Part shown: one piece after another, positions 44,715 through 53,802 of the stretch | Position numbering within the stretch: the first letter of the stretch is position 1 | Layout of the letters: every line of letters starts with the position of its first letter | DNA from: Puniceicoccales bacterium | GTDB taxonomy: Bacteria > Verrucomicrobiota > Verrucomicrobiia > Opitutales > JAIRLM01 | DNA length: 64,000 nucleotides | Direction: 5' to 3' | Assembly: GCA_031268795.1 (NCBI GenBank) | Contig: JAIRWT010000013.1 | Location: 1-64,000 of the forward strand | Made by a program: the position numbers and the translations under genes | The notes under the pieces: model-generated | Database searches by the model: none | Seen by the model: only the letters and a program-made list of their open reading frames with translations | What the model was told of the DNA's origin: nothing

Positions 44715-45047
44715 ATGAATGATACAAAAAAAAGTAAAACGCAAATATTGCGTGTTCGCTTGCGTAGTTTCGATAATCGCCTGGCGGATCAGGCGTCGGC
44801 GGAAATTGTTGATGCCGTAAAGCGTTCCGGGACGCACGCAAGGGGGCCGGTTCCGCTGCCAACAGCAATAGAGCGGTTTTCCGTGAACCGTTCGCCGCAC
44901 AAGGATAAAAAATCCGCGGAGCAATTTGAATTAAAAACCCACAAAAGGATGATTGACATCGTTAATCCGAGCGCCGACACAATGGAGGCGTTGAAAAAAA
45001 TTAATCTGCCGTCAGGAGTTGAAATTGTCATTGCATCACAGCAGTAA
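44715..45047 (+). CDS. rpsJ: 30S ribosomal protein S10 (NusE)
   Basis: This 110-aa S10, with about 8 extra N-terminal residues, has RVRLRSFDNRLADQASAEIVDA and LPTAIERFSVNRSPH…SAEQFELKTHKRMIDI. It works in the 30S head and as NusE with NusG in antitermination. AAAGGAGCTGGAGACGACAAA precedes the ATG. It opens the S10 operon immediately after fusA. Confidence 0.97.
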   Translation: MNDTKKSKTQILRVRLRSFDNRLADQASAEIVDAVKRSGTHARGPVPLPTAIERFSVNRSPHKDKKSAEQFELKTHKRMIDIVNPSADTMEALKKINLPSGVEIVIASQQ

Positions 45048-45116
45048 AAACTTAAAGTTCTAATGCAGAATGATTTCTGCCGCTTAGCCATGGAAAACAA
45101 AAGAGAGATATTTTTA

Positions 45117-45740
45117 ATGGGCCGCAAGCTGGGTATGACTCAGGTGTATGATGGCGCCGGTGCTTGCGTTGCCGTTACCGCAATTGAAGTGTGCCCATGT
45201 CCGGTGGTAGCGGTTCGGACATTAGATCATGATGAATATGTGGCCGTACAAATTGCCGCCGAAAAATTGGGCAATGCCCGCCGATGCACTAATTCAATGC
45301 GTGGGTTTTATGCAAAAGCCAATCTTCCGACACACAAACAATTGCGCGAGTTTCGCGTGCCCGATTCTTCCGAGTATGCTCCAGGAGAATTTTTGGACCT
45401 ATCTCTCTTGCATGCCGGTGACATGGTGGACATCCGCGGGGTCACAAAGGGGCGAGGATTTCAGGGCGTGGTCAAACGATATGGCTTTGATGGTGGACCA
45501 GGTGCGCACGGCTCCATGTTTCATCGGCGTGGTGGGTCCTATGGGCAACGCGAGGAGCCAGGGAAAATTTATAAGGGTCGCAAAATGCCTGGCCACATGG
45601 GTGCCGTGGCGCGCACGGTCCAGAATTTACAAGTCATTCGTGTGTGTGCGGATGAAAAGGTTTGTTTAGTCAAAGGTAGTGTAATGGGTGCAAACGGGAA
45701 TTTGATTATCATCCGCACGGCCAAAAAGGATAAGCGATGA
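45117..45740 (+). CDS. rplC: 50S ribosomal protein L3
   Basis: This 207-aa L3 starts at MGRKLGMTQVYDGAG. The frame is open upstream to 45063, but that ATG adds residues atypical for L3. The loop near the peptidyl transferase centre (GFQGVVKRYGFDGGPGAHGSMFHRRGGS) is conserved. Its stop overlaps the start of rplD (ATGA). Confidence 0.95.
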   Translation: MGRKLGMTQVYDGAGACVAVTAIEVCPCPVVAVRTLDHDEYVAVQIAAEKLGNARRCTNSMRGFYAKANLPTHKQLREFRVPDSSEYAPGEFLDLSLLHAGDMVDIRGVTKGRGFQGVVKRYGFDGGPGAHGSMFHRRGGSYGQREEPGKIYKGRKMPGHMGAVARTVQNLQVIRVCADEKVCLVKGSVMGANGNLIIIRTAKKDKR

Positions 45741-46375
45741 TGACAATGTGCTACAGCTCGGATGGGGAGCCCTTGGAAGAGCGGGAGATTTCCTTGCCAG
45801 TGTTTGATGGCGACCGCGGACGCGTGGTTTTGCGCGACGTAGTTTTGGCCTATCAGAATAATTGCCGTCAAGGCGATGCGCACACAAAGACACGCGACGA
45901 GGTTGCCGGCACGGGGAAAAAGCCTTACCGGCAAAAAGGCACGGGGAATGCACGGCGCGGTGAGCGACGGAGTCCAATTTGCACCGGCGGCGGTGTAACA
46001 TTCGGCCCGCGCAAGCGCGATTACACGGTAAAAATCAACAAGAAAGCGCGGAGGATTGCACTGGCCCGTGTACTCTTTGATCGCTTGCAGGGCGGAGATA
46101 TTTTTATTTTCGAAGATTTCCCGGCGAGCAGTAAACCAAGTACGAAAGAATTTTTTAATTTTCTAAGGAAAATTCCTGGCGGCGATTCCGGATCCGTGCT
46201 GCTACTGGATGCGTCTTTTAACGAAAATGTTATTTTGTCATTCCGCAATTTACCAAATGTGGCCGCAGTTGACGCAAGGGCGCTGAACGCATGGCATGCG
46301 CTCAATTGCAATAAGATATTTATGACATTGCGGGCGGCCGAAGCTCTAACGGCGCGAATAAGCGCCAAAAGCTAA
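45737..46375 (+). CDS. rplD: 50S ribosomal protein L4
   Basis: This 212-aa L4 has the extended loop GTGKKPYRQKGTGNARRGERRSPICTGGGVTFGPRKRDY that lines the exit tunnel. In E. coli it represses the S10 operon. It is translationally coupled to rplC through a 4-bp overlap. Confidence 0.96.
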   Translation: MMTMCYSSDGEPLEEREISLPVFDGDRGRVVLRDVVLAYQNNCRQGDAHTKTRDEVAGTGKKPYRQKGTGNARRGERRSPICTGGGVTFGPRKRDYTVKINKKARRIALARVLFDRLQGGDIFIFEDFPASSKPSTKEFFNFLRKIPGGDSGSVLLLDASFNENVILSFRNLPNVAAVDARALNAWHALNCNKIFMTLRAAEALTARISAKS

Positions 46376-46400
46376 ATGAATTTAATTGGAGAACGGAAAA

Positions 46401-46697
46401 ATGAATTCTCGACGCAGCATTTTAAAATACTTTAAGGTAAGTGAGAAAGCCAGCCGTTTAGCCACGGATCTTAATCAGTACACATTTGCAGTGGATAACG
46501 ATGCCTCCGCCATTGATGTGGCACATGCGATCACAAAAGAGTTTGGTTATAAACCCGTACGAGTAAATTTACTCAATCAGCGTGGGAAACTCAAACATAT
46601 CCGTATCGGTCGGCGGAAAACGGGTATAACCCGCAAACCAGCCGTAAAGCGGGCTATTGTTCTCCTGCGGAGTGGGGACAAAATTGAAATTTTGTAA
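46401..46697 (+). CDS. rplW: 50S ribosomal protein L23
   Basis: This 98-aa L23 lies at the tunnel exit and is the docking site for trigger factor and SRP. It shows KASRLATDLNQYTFAVDNDASAIDVAHAITKEFGYKPVRVN. ATG 46401 follows TTGGAGAACGG at a normal distance. Confidence 0.94.
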   Translation: MNSRRSILKYFKVSEKASRLATDLNQYTFAVDNDASAIDVAHAITKEFGYKPVRVNLLNQRGKLKHIRIGRRKTGITRKPAVKRAIVLLRSGDKIEIL

Positions 46698-46735
46698 GAA
46701 TGTCGCAAGCGATAGCGGAAAAAGAGGAAAATTTG

Positions 46736-47587
46736 ATGACTATTATTCGATCCCGGCCACTGACGCCAAGCCAACGCTATAAGGCACTAAATCATCAAAA
46801 TGTTGCCAAAAAGCGGCCGGAGCGTTCATTAACCAGCGGGGGCACGACGAAGAGTGCCGGCCGCAATTGCTATGGACGCATCACAAGTCGGCGGCGCGGC
46901 GGCGGGCATAAACGGCTGTTGCGATTCATTGATTTCAGGCGCGACAAGTTTGACATCCAGGCGAAAGTGCAGCATATTGAATATGATCCTAATCGATCTG
47001 CCCAGATCGCCTTGCTTGCCTACACGGACGGCGAAAAGCGCTATATTATTGCGCCGGACGGATTGAAGGCCGGGGATTCGGTACAAAGTCTCAATTCACT
47101 ACCGCGGGATTTTGCCACGGGAATGTCCCTGCCTTTGTCGCTTGTTCCGCTATCGATTCCGATTCATTGCGTGGAATTACTTCCAGGTCGTGGAGCACAG
47201 CTGGCACGAACCGCCGGATCATCGGTGCAACTCCTTGCCGTCGAAGGAGGAAAGGCGACATTGAAGCTGATGAGCGGTGAAATTCGATGCGTGGATGCGC
47301 GCTGTCGGGCGACATTGGGTTCCGTTGGCAATTCAGAACATAATCAGCAGTCACTTGGGAAGGCTGGTCGCAGGCGTTGGATGGGTCGTCGGCCGCGGGT
47401 GCGCGGCGTAGCGATGAATCCGGTGGACCATCCCATGGGTGGTGGCGAGGGCCGCACCTCCGGCGGAGGACATCCGGTGTCGCCGTGGGGCCAATTGGCC
47501 AAGGGATTTTTAACGAGGAAGAGGTCCAAGCCGTCGAACAGTTCAATTTTGATTCGTCGCAACGGAAGAAAGGTAAAAAAGGGTTAA
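46736..47587 (+). CDS. rplB: 50S ribosomal protein L2
   Basis: This 283-aa L2 starts at ATG 46736 behind AGAGGAAAATTTG. The frame is open upstream to 46700. It has GRITSRRRGGGHKRLLRFIDFRRDK and the C-terminal signature RRRWMGRRPRVRGVAMNPVDHPMGGGEGRTSGG. It supports the peptidyl transferase centre. Confidence 0.97.
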   Translation: MTIIRSRPLTPSQRYKALNHQNVAKKRPERSLTSGGTTKSAGRNCYGRITSRRRGGGHKRLLRFIDFRRDKFDIQAKVQHIEYDPNRSAQIALLAYTDGEKRYIIAPDGLKAGDSVQSLNSLPRDFATGMSLPLSLVPLSIPIHCVELLPGRGAQLARTAGSSVQLLAVEGGKATLKLMSGEIRCVDARCRATLGSVGNSEHNQQSLGKAGRRRWMGRRPRVRGVAMNPVDHPMGGGEGRTSGGGHPVSPWGQLAKGFLTRKRSKPSNSSILIRRNGRKVKKG

Positions 47588-47593
47588 TTAGCA

Positions 47594-47863
47594 ATGGGAC
47601 GGTCGACAAAAAAGGGGTTCTTCGTAGACCCAAGCTTGGCGGACAAGGTGAGCGAAGCGGCGCGAACGGCGACGCGGAAGCCCATTCGCACCTGGTCACG
47701 CCGGTCGGTGATCACGCCGGATTTCGTAGGATTAAATTTTGAGGTTCATAACGGAAAGATATTTGTGCCTGTACATGTTACGGAAAATATGGTGGGTCAC
47801 CACCTGGGAGAATTTTCGCCGACGCGCATATTTAAGGCCCACAACCCACACACGCAAAAGTAG
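47594..47863 (+). CDS. rpsS: 30S ribosomal protein S19
   Basis: This 89-aa S19 has [10 protein letters not shown]…, the [14 protein letters not shown] segment and [19 protein letters not shown]. It lies in the 30S head next to S13. It starts 6 bases after rplB. Confidence 0.97.
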   Translation: MGRSTKKGFFVDPSLADKVSEAARTATRKPIRTWSRRSVITPDFVGLNFEVHNGKIFVPVHVTENMVGHHLGEFSPTRIFKAHNPHTQK

Positions 47864-47892
47864 ATGGAATAAATGTGCGAGGAAACGATGTT

Positions 47893-48258
47893 ATGCTAGC
47901 AAAAATGTACACGGCGGCGCACCGCCACGCGCGAATGTCGCCGCTTAAGCTGCGACAGGTGGCGCGTGCTTTAAAAAATCAGCCGGCAGCGGCCGGCCGG
48001 GAGAAGTTGCGCTTTATTCCGCGGAAGTCTGCACGGCTTATCGAAAAGGTCTTGAATAGCGCGATCGCGAATGCGGAGAATAATTTTGGCGTTCCCGTGG
48101 ATCAGCTTTTCATCAATAATGTTATCATTGAGGAGGGCCCAGCGTTTCATCGCCATCTTCCCGCGGCACGCGGATCCGCGCATCCCATCCGCAAACGCAC
48201 AAGCAACATACGTGTTGCTCTGTTTTCAAAGGATCAGTTGTATGGGACAGAAAGTTAA
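47893..48258 (+). CDS. rplV: 50S ribosomal protein L22
   Basis: This 121-aa L22 is a tunnel protein, with HRHARMSPLKLRQVARAL and GPAFHRHLPAARGSAHPIRKRTSNIRVAL. ATG 47893 is chosen because GAGGAAAC (47879-47886) is correctly placed; a GTG at 47875 is less likely. It overlaps rpsC by 17 bp. Confidence 0.95.
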   Translation: MLAKMYTAAHRHARMSPLKLRQVARALKNQPAAAGREKLRFIPRKSARLIEKVLNSAIANAENNFGVPVDQLFINNVIIEEGPAFHRHLPAARGSAHPIRKRTSNIRVALFSKDQLYGTES

Positions 48259-48883
48259 TCCAATCGGCTTCCGATTGCCCATCCGTCGGGATTGGGTTTC
48301 TCGCTGGTATGGCAGCAAGCAAAATTATCCTCTATGGCTTAAGGAGGATTTCGATATTCGACAATTTTTGAAAACGGCACTCAAATATGCCTCCATTTCG
48401 AAGATTTTCATTGAACGCGCCGGTGGGCGGATTCGTGTTAAAATCTATACGCCGCGGCCCGGATTGGTTGTTGGCCGCAGGGGACATGATCTGGACACGC
48501 TCAGTGGCAAACTACAAAAGATGGTTGGGCATCCGGTTCTGATTGACATTCAGGAGGTCAAACGTCCGGAGCTTGTGGCCAAATTGGTGGCGGAAAATGT
48601 TGCCCAGCAGCTGGAGCGACGCATTTCCTTCCGGCGTGCCACCAAAAAGGCAGTTCAAGTAACCATGGGGGCCGGTGCGCAGGGAGTTAAATTGCAATGC
48701 TCAGGACGTCTGGGTGGCGCCGATATTGCACGTACGGAGGTGCAACGGGTTGGGCGTGTGCCGCTTCATACGCTACGGGAAGATATCGATTATGCACTTG
48801 TGGAAGCGGATACGGTTTATGGAAAAATCGGTGTGAAATGTTGGATTTGCAGGCCAAAGGAAAGGGAATCCCAGGCCCGTTAA
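48242..48883 (+). CDS. rpsC: 30S ribosomal protein S3
   Basis: This 213-aa S3 begins MGQKVNPIGFRL and has the KH domain GRIRVKIYTPRPGLVVGRRG and C-terminal domain GRLGGADIARTEVQRVGRVPLHTLR. It forms part of the mRNA entry helicase. It overlaps rplV by 17 bp. Confidence 0.97.
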   Translation: MGQKVNPIGFRLPIRRDWVSRWYGSKQNYPLWLKEDFDIRQFLKTALKYASISKIFIERAGGRIRVKIYTPRPGLVVGRRGHDLDTLSGKLQKMVGHPVLIDIQEVKRPELVAKLVAENVAQQLERRISFRRATKKAVQVTMGAGAQGVKLQCSGRLGGADIARTEVQRVGRVPLHTLREDIDYALVEADTVYGKIGVKCWICRPKERESQAR

Positions 48884-48916
48884 AATTGAGCGCAAAAGAT
48901 TGCCGAGGGAACGATT

Positions 48917-49342
48917 ATGGCGAATTTATTACCAGCAAAAACAAAGTATCGCAAGGTACACAAAGGGCGCAATCGGCACAATGCTAAGGGCGGTGCGGAG
49001 CTTACCTTTGGCGATTTCGGTATTCAGGCCCTGGAGCGAGGATTAATGACCGCATCTCAGCTGGAAGCCGCACGCGTGGCGATTAATCGCCATCTCAGGC
49101 GAAAGGGAAAGATGTGGATGCGGGTATTCCCGCAAAAGCCGGTGACGAAAAAACCAGCGGAAACACGTATGGGCAAAGGCAAGGGTGCCGTGGAATTTTG
49201 GGCCGTGGTTATAAGACCTGGAAACATTCTTTTTGAGATATCCGGTGTTTCGCCAACCATTGCACGTGAGGCCATGCGATTGGCGGATGCAAAGGTGCCA
49301 TTTGGGTGCCGGATGGTAGCGCGGGAAGAGTACGCCAGATAA
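48917..49342 (+). CDS. rplP: 50S ribosomal protein L16
   Basis: This 141-aa L16 begins MANLLPAKTKYRKVHKGRN, with MWMRVFPQKPVTKKPAETRMGKGKGAVEFW. It contacts the A-site tRNA elbow. The 33-base gap after rpsC is the largest in this part of the operon. Confidence 0.97.
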   Translation: MANLLPAKTKYRKVHKGRNRHNAKGGAELTFGDFGIQALERGLMTASQLEAARVAINRHLRRKGKMWMRVFPQKPVTKKPAETRMGKGKGAVEFWAVVIRPGNILFEISGVSPTIAREAMRLADAKVPFGCRMVAREEYAR

Positions 49343-49363
49343 TGTTTATGGAGGAACTTTGCG

Positions 49364-49576
49364 GTGAAAATTATGGAAATTAGGGCATTGTCGGACAATG
49401 CGTTGGATGAAGAGCTTTTGTCCACGCAGCAGCAGCTTCTTCGTCTGTGTATTAGAAGAAAATCTGGGCAAGTGGATAAAACGCACCAATTTAAGCAGCT
49501 ACGGCAGACGGTTGCGCGCATAAAAACCGTCGTGAATCAGAGAGTCCTCGGCGCTAAAAATGGAGTTCAAAAATGA
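49364..49576 (+). CDS. rpmC: 50S ribosomal protein L29
   Basis: This 70-aa two-helix protein has ALSDNALDEELLSTQQQLLRLCIRRKSGQ and QLRQTVARIKTVVNQR. The GTG start at 49364 is 8 bases after GAGGA (49351-49355). The ATG at 49373 is too far from it. Its stop overlaps the rpsQ ATG. Confidence 0.92.
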   Translation: MKIMEIRALSDNALDEELLSTQQQLLRLCIRRKSGQVDKTHQFKQLRQTVARIKTVVNQRVLGAKNGVQK

Positions 49577-49848
49577 ATGCGGACGTACAGCAGAGAAAAA
49601 TGCGCAAATCTCTAACGGGCGAGGTAATTAGTCGTTCCGGAGATAAGAGTATTAAGGTTGCATATTTCTATAAGGTTCCACATCCGAAGTACTTAAAGGA
49701 AGTCAAGCGGAAGACCGTTGTCCATGCGCACGATGAAAAAAATGAGTGTCAGGTGGGCGATGGTGTCGAAATCGCCGAAGTTCGTCCATTAAGTAAGATG
49801 AAGCGGTGGCGCGTGGTATCCATTGTGCGAAGGGCTGCGACGGTTTAG
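49573..49848 (+). CDS. rpsQ: 30S ribosomal protein S17
   Basis: This 91-aa OB-fold protein has KSLTGEVISRSGDKSIKVAYFYKVPHPKYLKEVKRKTVVHAHDEKNECQVGDGVEIAEVRPLSK. It binds 16S rRNA early in assembly. It is coupled to rpmC by an ATGA overlap. Confidence 0.95.
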   Translation: MNADVQQRKMRKSLTGEVISRSGDKSIKVAYFYKVPHPKYLKEVKRKTVVHAHDEKNECQVGDGVEIAEVRPLSKMKRWRVVSIVRRAATV

Positions 49849-49863
49849 TCGGGAGACAGTGTT

Positions 49864-50229
49864 ATGTTACAACAGGAAAGTGTGTTAGAAGTTGCCGATA
49901 ACACCGGGGCAAAATCGGCGAAAATGATTCGTCGGTTGGGGCAAAATAAACGGACGGCGCATGTGGGTGACATTATCGTGGTGGCCATTCAGAGCAGCAC
50001 GCCGGATGCCGCAGTTAAAAAAGGCGTTGTGGCTAAGGCGGTCATTGTTCGGACCAAGCTTCCCATTCGCCGCGCGGATGGAAGCTATTTGCGATTTGAC
50101 ACAAATGCATGTGTCATCATCGACGAGAAGGGTAACCCGAAAGGGACACGCGTTTTTGGTCCAATTGCCAGAGAGTTGCGACAAAAAAAATTTACAAAAA
50201 TAATTTCATTGGCGCCGGAGGTTCTATGA
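49864..50229 (+). CDS. rplN: 50S ribosomal protein L14
   Basis: This 121-aa L14 begins [26 protein letters not shown] and ends [19 protein letters not shown]. It lies at the subunit interface and binds RsfS. Its stop overlaps the rplX start. Confidence 0.97.
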   Translation: MLQQESVLEVADNTGAKSAKMIRRLGQNKRTAHVGDIIVVAIQSSTPDAAVKKGVVAKAVIVRTKLPIRRADGSYLRFDTNACVIIDEKGNPKGTRVFGPIARELRQKKFTKIISLAPEVL

Positions 50230-50471
50230 CGAAACAAGAAATCAAAGCTGGAGACCAGGTTCAGGTAATTTCCGGGAAGAGCAAGGGCAAGCGAGGCGAA
50301 GTTTTAAAAATTTCGCGCAACGACATGCGTGTCACCGTTCTTGGCGTAAACGTGCGCAAAAAATGTGTCCGCAAATGTCAGAATCATCCGGATGGTGCAA
50401 TTTTGGAAATGGAGATGCCCATTCACTATTCCAATTTGCGCAAGATCAATGAGGCCACGAAAAGTGAGTGA
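50226..50471 (+). CDS. rplX: 50S ribosomal protein L24
   Basis: This 81-aa KOW-domain protein has [24 protein letters not shown]. It initiates 50S assembly at the tunnel exit. It is shorter than E. coli L24 (104 aa), lacking part of the C-terminus. Confidence 0.93.
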   Translation: MTKQEIKAGDQVQVISGKSKGKRGEVLKISRNDMRVTVLGVNVRKKCVRKCQNHPDGAILEMEMPIHYSNLRKINEATKSE

Positions 50472-50528
50472 TTTCGAGTTGACAGACGTACGTGCGTTTG
50501 TGAGTTTTTAGAAAAGTGGGAAATTAAC

Positions 50529-51113
50529 GTGAATGTGGCAACTAAAAAAATTCCAGCCCTTAGGCGGTACTATGCGGATGTAATTGTAAAAGATTTTCTT
50601 GATCGCATTGCGTGTAGGAATGCGCATCGCGTGCCAAAGTTGGTAAAGGTTGTTATTAATTCCGCGATTAGCGCCGAGAGCGACAAAGCATGGATCGAAG
50701 AAATCCTGAAGGAAGTCGGCATGATTGCCGGCCGAAAGCCAGTTATAACACATTCGAAGAGAAGTATTTCAAACTTTAAACTGCGGGCAGGTGTCCCAAA
50801 CGGCGTTAAAGTAACTTTGCGCGGGGATGCCATGTATGAATTTGTTTATCGACTCATTTCCGTTGCCCTTCCGAGAATTCGTGATTTTCGCGGATTGCGG
50901 GCGAAATTTGACGGGCAAGGCAACTATACACTTGGGATTCAGGATGATAGTATTTTCTTGGAAGTTGGCGTGGACCGGGAGCGCAAGAGCGTTGGAATGG
51001 ATATAACATTTGTGACAAGTACAAGTTCCGACGTGGAATGCCATGAATTGCTGGAGTCGTTGGGTATGCCGTTTCAGAAGCGTCGGCATGTGACGGAGGC
51101 GCAGGAAGCCTGA
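50529..51113 (+). CDS. rplE: 50S ribosomal protein L5
   Basis: This 194-aa L5 binds 5S rRNA. It shows RVPKLVKVVINSAIS, GRKPVITHSKRSISNFKLRAGVPNGVKVTLRG and PRIRDFRGL. GTG 50529 is the start, preceded by GTGGGAAATTAAC. Confidence 0.95.
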   Translation: MNVATKKIPALRRYYADVIVKDFLDRIACRNAHRVPKLVKVVINSAISAESDKAWIEEILKEVGMIAGRKPVITHSKRSISNFKLRAGVPNGVKVTLRGDAMYEFVYRLISVALPRIRDFRGLRAKFDGQGNYTLGIQDDSIFLEVGVDRERKSVGMDITFVTSTSSDVECHELLESLGMPFQKRRHVTEAQEA

Positions 51114-51129
51114 TTGGCAGAGGAGTTTT

Positions 51130-51435
51130 ATGGCAAAGAAATCGTCAGTGGAACGTAATGCGAAGCGGGTGCGGATGATGGAAAAATATGCGCCACGTCG
51201 GAAGGAGTTGAAAAAAATTCTGGCTGATCCGGCTACGGCCGATGGCGAATTTTTCCAGGCACAGAGAGCGCTTTCCGAACTTCCGCGGAATTCGTGCAAG
51301 GTTCGCGTGCGCAATCGCTGTTCAATTACGGGGCGTTCGCGCGGGGTTCATCGACGCTTTGGTGTTTCCCGTTTGGTTTTACGGGAAATGGTCGCCGGCG
51401 GATATATTCCAGGCGTCATGAAGGCCTCATGGTAG
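51130..51435 (+). CDS. rpsN: 30S ribosomal protein S14 (long, zinc-free form)
   Basis: This 101-aa S14 lacks the CXXC zinc pairs and is the longer C-minus type. Signature CSITGRSRGVHRRFGVSRLVLREM. It starts 16 bases after rplE with AGAGGAGTTTT upstream. Confidence 0.96.
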   Translation: MAKKSSVERNAKRVRMMEKYAPRRKELKKILADPATADGEFFQAQRALSELPRNSCKVRVRNRCSITGRSRGVHRRFGVSRLVLREMVAGGYIPGVMKASW

Positions 51436-51447
51436 TGGATTTTGGAC

Positions 51448-51840
51448 ATGGATACAATTGGTGATTTTTTAACAATTCTCCGCAATGCCATTCGCGCGCG
51501 GAAGGATTCTTGCACAGTAGCATACTCCAAAATGCGCGAGGGGATTTTGCGCATTTTCAAAAATACGGGACACATTGCTGATTTTGAGAGTTTTTCTTGT
51601 GAGTGCGGGCTCCGCCATCTTCGTATTACACTTCGTTACGACGCGGATGGGCGGTCGCCCGTCATTCAGATTGAGCGTTGTAGCACTCCCGGCCGACGCC
51701 TTTATTATCGATCGGCAAAAATTCCACGCGTGCTGAACGGAATGGGCATTGGCATTATGTCAACTTCCCGCGGTATCATGCGTGATTCGGAGGCGCGTCG
51801 ACAGAATATTGGCGGCGAGCTGATTTGTAAGGTGTGGTAA
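51448..51840 (+). CDS. rpsH: 30S ribosomal protein S8
   Basis: This 130-aa S8 begins MDTIGDFLTILRNAIRARKD and ends with GMGIGIMSTSRGIMRDSEARRQNIGGELICKVW. E. coli S8 represses the spc operon. ATG 51448 is preferred to the TTG at 51442. Confidence 0.95.
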   Translation: MDTIGDFLTILRNAIRARKDSCTVAYSKMREGILRIFKNTGHIADFESFSCECGLRHLRITLRYDADGRSPVIQIERCSTPGRRLYYRSAKIPRVLNGMGIGIMSTSRGIMRDSEARRQNIGGELICKVW

Positions 51841-51856
51841 TTGGAGGGTAATCGAA

Positions 51857-52396
51857 ATGAGCAGGGCTGAAAAAACACCAATTCATGTGGCATCCGGCGT
51901 CGATGTGGAAATTACAGGCCTGAGCATTGCCGTAAAGGGGCCAAAGGGTCAGTTGAAAAAAAATTTCCCATCCTGCGTAATTATCCAGAAGAACGAAGAT
52001 GGCGCGGTGTGGGTGAAGCCCGCCGATGAAAGTCGGAAAGCACTGGCAATAGCGGGCACAATTAAATCCATTCTAAATGCCATGATCCATGGTGTAACAA
52101 ATGGATTTGTGAAGGATTTGGAAATATCCGGGGTCGGATTCAAGGCCATATTGAAGGGCAGCGTTTTGGACCTCGCTCTCGGGAAAAGTCATCCGATCCT
52201 ATACCAAATCCCCGCGGAGATTAAGGTTGCCGTAACTGACGGCGTGAAGATTCGCGTTGAGGGCATGGATAAACAGATGGTTGGGCAGGTTGCGGCGGAT
52301 ATCCGTCGATTTTATCCGGTCGAACCATACAAAGGCAAAGGAGTTCGCATAGTTGGCGAATTTGTAAGGCGTAAGGAAGGCAAGAAGACTGCCTAG
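51857..52396 (+). CDS. rplF: 50S ribosomal protein L6
   Basis: This 179-aa L6 has two tandem alpha/beta domains. The C-terminal signature PEPYKGKGVR-like segment reads VEPYKGKGVRIVGEFVRRKEGKK. GGAGGGTAATCGAA precedes the ATG. Confidence 0.96.
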   Translation: MSRAEKTPIHVASGVDVEITGLSIAVKGPKGQLKKNFPSCVIIQKNEDGAVWVKPADESRKALAIAGTIKSILNAMIHGVTNGFVKDLEISGVGFKAILKGSVLDLALGKSHPILYQIPAEIKVAVTDGVKIRVEGMDKQMVGQVAADIRRFYPVEPYKGKGVRIVGEFVRRKEGKKTA

Positions 52397-52405
52397 TGAG
52401 GTGAT

Positions 52406-52768
52406 ATGAAACTCTTTCAAAAGATGCAACAGGCGCAGCGGCGGAGATGGCGGGTGAGGGCTCGCATATCCGGATCTCCACAACGGCCCAGGTTAAGTGT
52501 GCATTTTTCCAATAAGCATATTTATGCGCAGTGCATCGACGATGGCGCGGGTAGAACATTGGTTGCGTTGTCGTCGCTGGCAAAGGGCGTGGAACCACAT
52601 GGCGTGAAGGCAAATGTATCCGGTGCAACAATTTTGGGTGAGGCGTTCGGCCGGTTGGCCTATTCTAAAGGAATTACGTCCGTTGTCTTTGATCGCGGGC
52701 CGAAGCGATACCATGGATGCATAAAGGCATTTGCGGATGCGGCCCGGCAGACAGGTTTGGAATTTTAA
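52406..52768 (+). CDS. rplR: 50S ribosomal protein L18
   Basis: This 120-aa L18 binds 5S rRNA: RARISGSPQRPRLSVHFSNKHIYAQCIDD and VVFDRGPKRYHGCIKAFADAARQTGLEF. GTGAGGTGAT lies before the ATG. Confidence 0.95.
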   Translation: MKLFQKMQQAQRRRWRVRARISGSPQRPRLSVHFSNKHIYAQCIDDGAGRTLVALSSLAKGVEPHGVKANVSGATILGEAFGRLAYSKGITSVVFDRGPKRYHGCIKAFADAARQTGLEF

Positions 52769-52770
52769 GT

Positions 52771-53310
52771 ATGAACTCAAGACCAAGAAGAGAATTTAGG
52801 GACCGGGATAGGGACCGCAGGGATCGCTCCTCCGACGATTCGTTGTTCGAGAAAGTCGTTAACATTGGCCGCTGTTCGAAGGTTGTGAGCGGCGGACGTC
52901 GATTCAGTTTTTCCGCGCTGGTTGTCGTTGGTAATCGAAATGGCAGCGTTGGCGTTGGCTATGGCCGGGCCAATGAAGTGCCAGAGGCCGTTCGTAAAGC
53001 AACGGATCATGCGCGAAATGGCATGCGGCCGTTTGCGCTGAAGGAGGGGACAATTCCCCACGAAGTTATTGGTCTAGCGGACGGCGGACGGGTGATGCTG
53101 CGTCCGGCGGCTCCTGGAACGGGACTCATTGCCGGCGGTGGTATTCGTGCAGTTTTGGAGGCCTTTGGCGCAAAAAACATCTTATCCAAATCCATGCGAT
53201 CCAATAATTCGCTGGCTACGGTGCGTGCCACCATGAATGCCCTTGGGCAATTGCGCACCTATGAGGCTATTCTCGCTCTGCGCGGCAGGAGCTACAATAA
53301 AAATTCCTAG
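52771..53310 (+). CDS. rpsE: 30S ribosomal protein S5
   Basis: This 179-aa S5 carries an unusual N-terminal tail made almost only of Arg, Asp and Ser (RDRDRDRRDRSSDD). The conserved S5 domains follow: SFSALVVVGNRNGSVGVGYG, then APGTGLIAGGGIRAVLEAFG. It guards decoding fidelity and the mRNA entry. It starts 2 bases after the rplR stop. The next gene is rplO: rpmD (L30), usually between them, is missing. Confidence 0.95.
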   Translation: MNSRPRREFRDRDRDRRDRSSDDSLFEKVVNIGRCSKVVSGGRRFSFSALVVVGNRNGSVGVGYGRANEVPEAVRKATDHARNGMRPFALKEGTIPHEVIGLADGGRVMLRPAAPGTGLIAGGGIRAVLEAFGAKNILSKSMRSNNSLATVRATMNALGQLRTYEAILALRGRSYNKNS

Positions 53311-53324
53311 AGGACAACCAAGCC

Positions 53325-53798
53325 ATGAAGCTGCACGAATTGCCAAAATCGCCTAATCGGAAAAAGAAGCGCGTTGGACGCGGGGAAAGTTCCGGACTGG
53401 GTAAAACGGCCGGAAAAGGCAACAAGGGGGCTAAGGCGCGCTCCGGATATCGCGTATCGCCAGTCACGTCTGGAATTCCATGGTATCGGAAATTGCCCAT
53501 TCGTGGGTTCTCAAATTTTCGATTTCGCCGGGACAGAACGCCGGTGGCACTAAAGCGTTTGTTGCCGTTTGTTGCGCGTGGAATTTGTGAATTTAACTTG
53601 GAGGTTTTCATTGCAAATGGCGTGGTCCGTGGCGGAACCAGGGAAATTAAGATTATTGGCAACGAAGAACTTCCGATGGCCATAACCATCCGGGCAGAGC
53701 AGTTTTCCGAAGGTGCCATGGCGGCCATTGCCAGGACCGGCGGCCACGCGATTGTTATTGGAAAAAATGAAGAAGTAGCCGGAGTTGGCGTGGTATAG
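53325..53798 (+). CDS. rplO: 50S ribosomal protein L15
   Basis: This 157-aa L15 begins MKLHELPKSPNRKKKRVGRGESSGLGKTAGKGNKGAKAR. The C-terminal domain is recognisable through GVVRGGTREIKIIGNEELP. It is placed directly before secY as usual. Confidence 0.94.
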   Translation: MKLHELPKSPNRKKKRVGRGESSGLGKTAGKGNKGAKARSGYRVSPVTSGIPWYRKLPIRGFSNFRFRRDRTPVALKRLLPFVARGICEFNLEVFIANGVVRGGTREIKIIGNEELPMAITIRAEQFSEGAMAAIARTGGHAIVIGKNEEVAGVGVV

Positions 53799-53802
53799 GG
53801 TC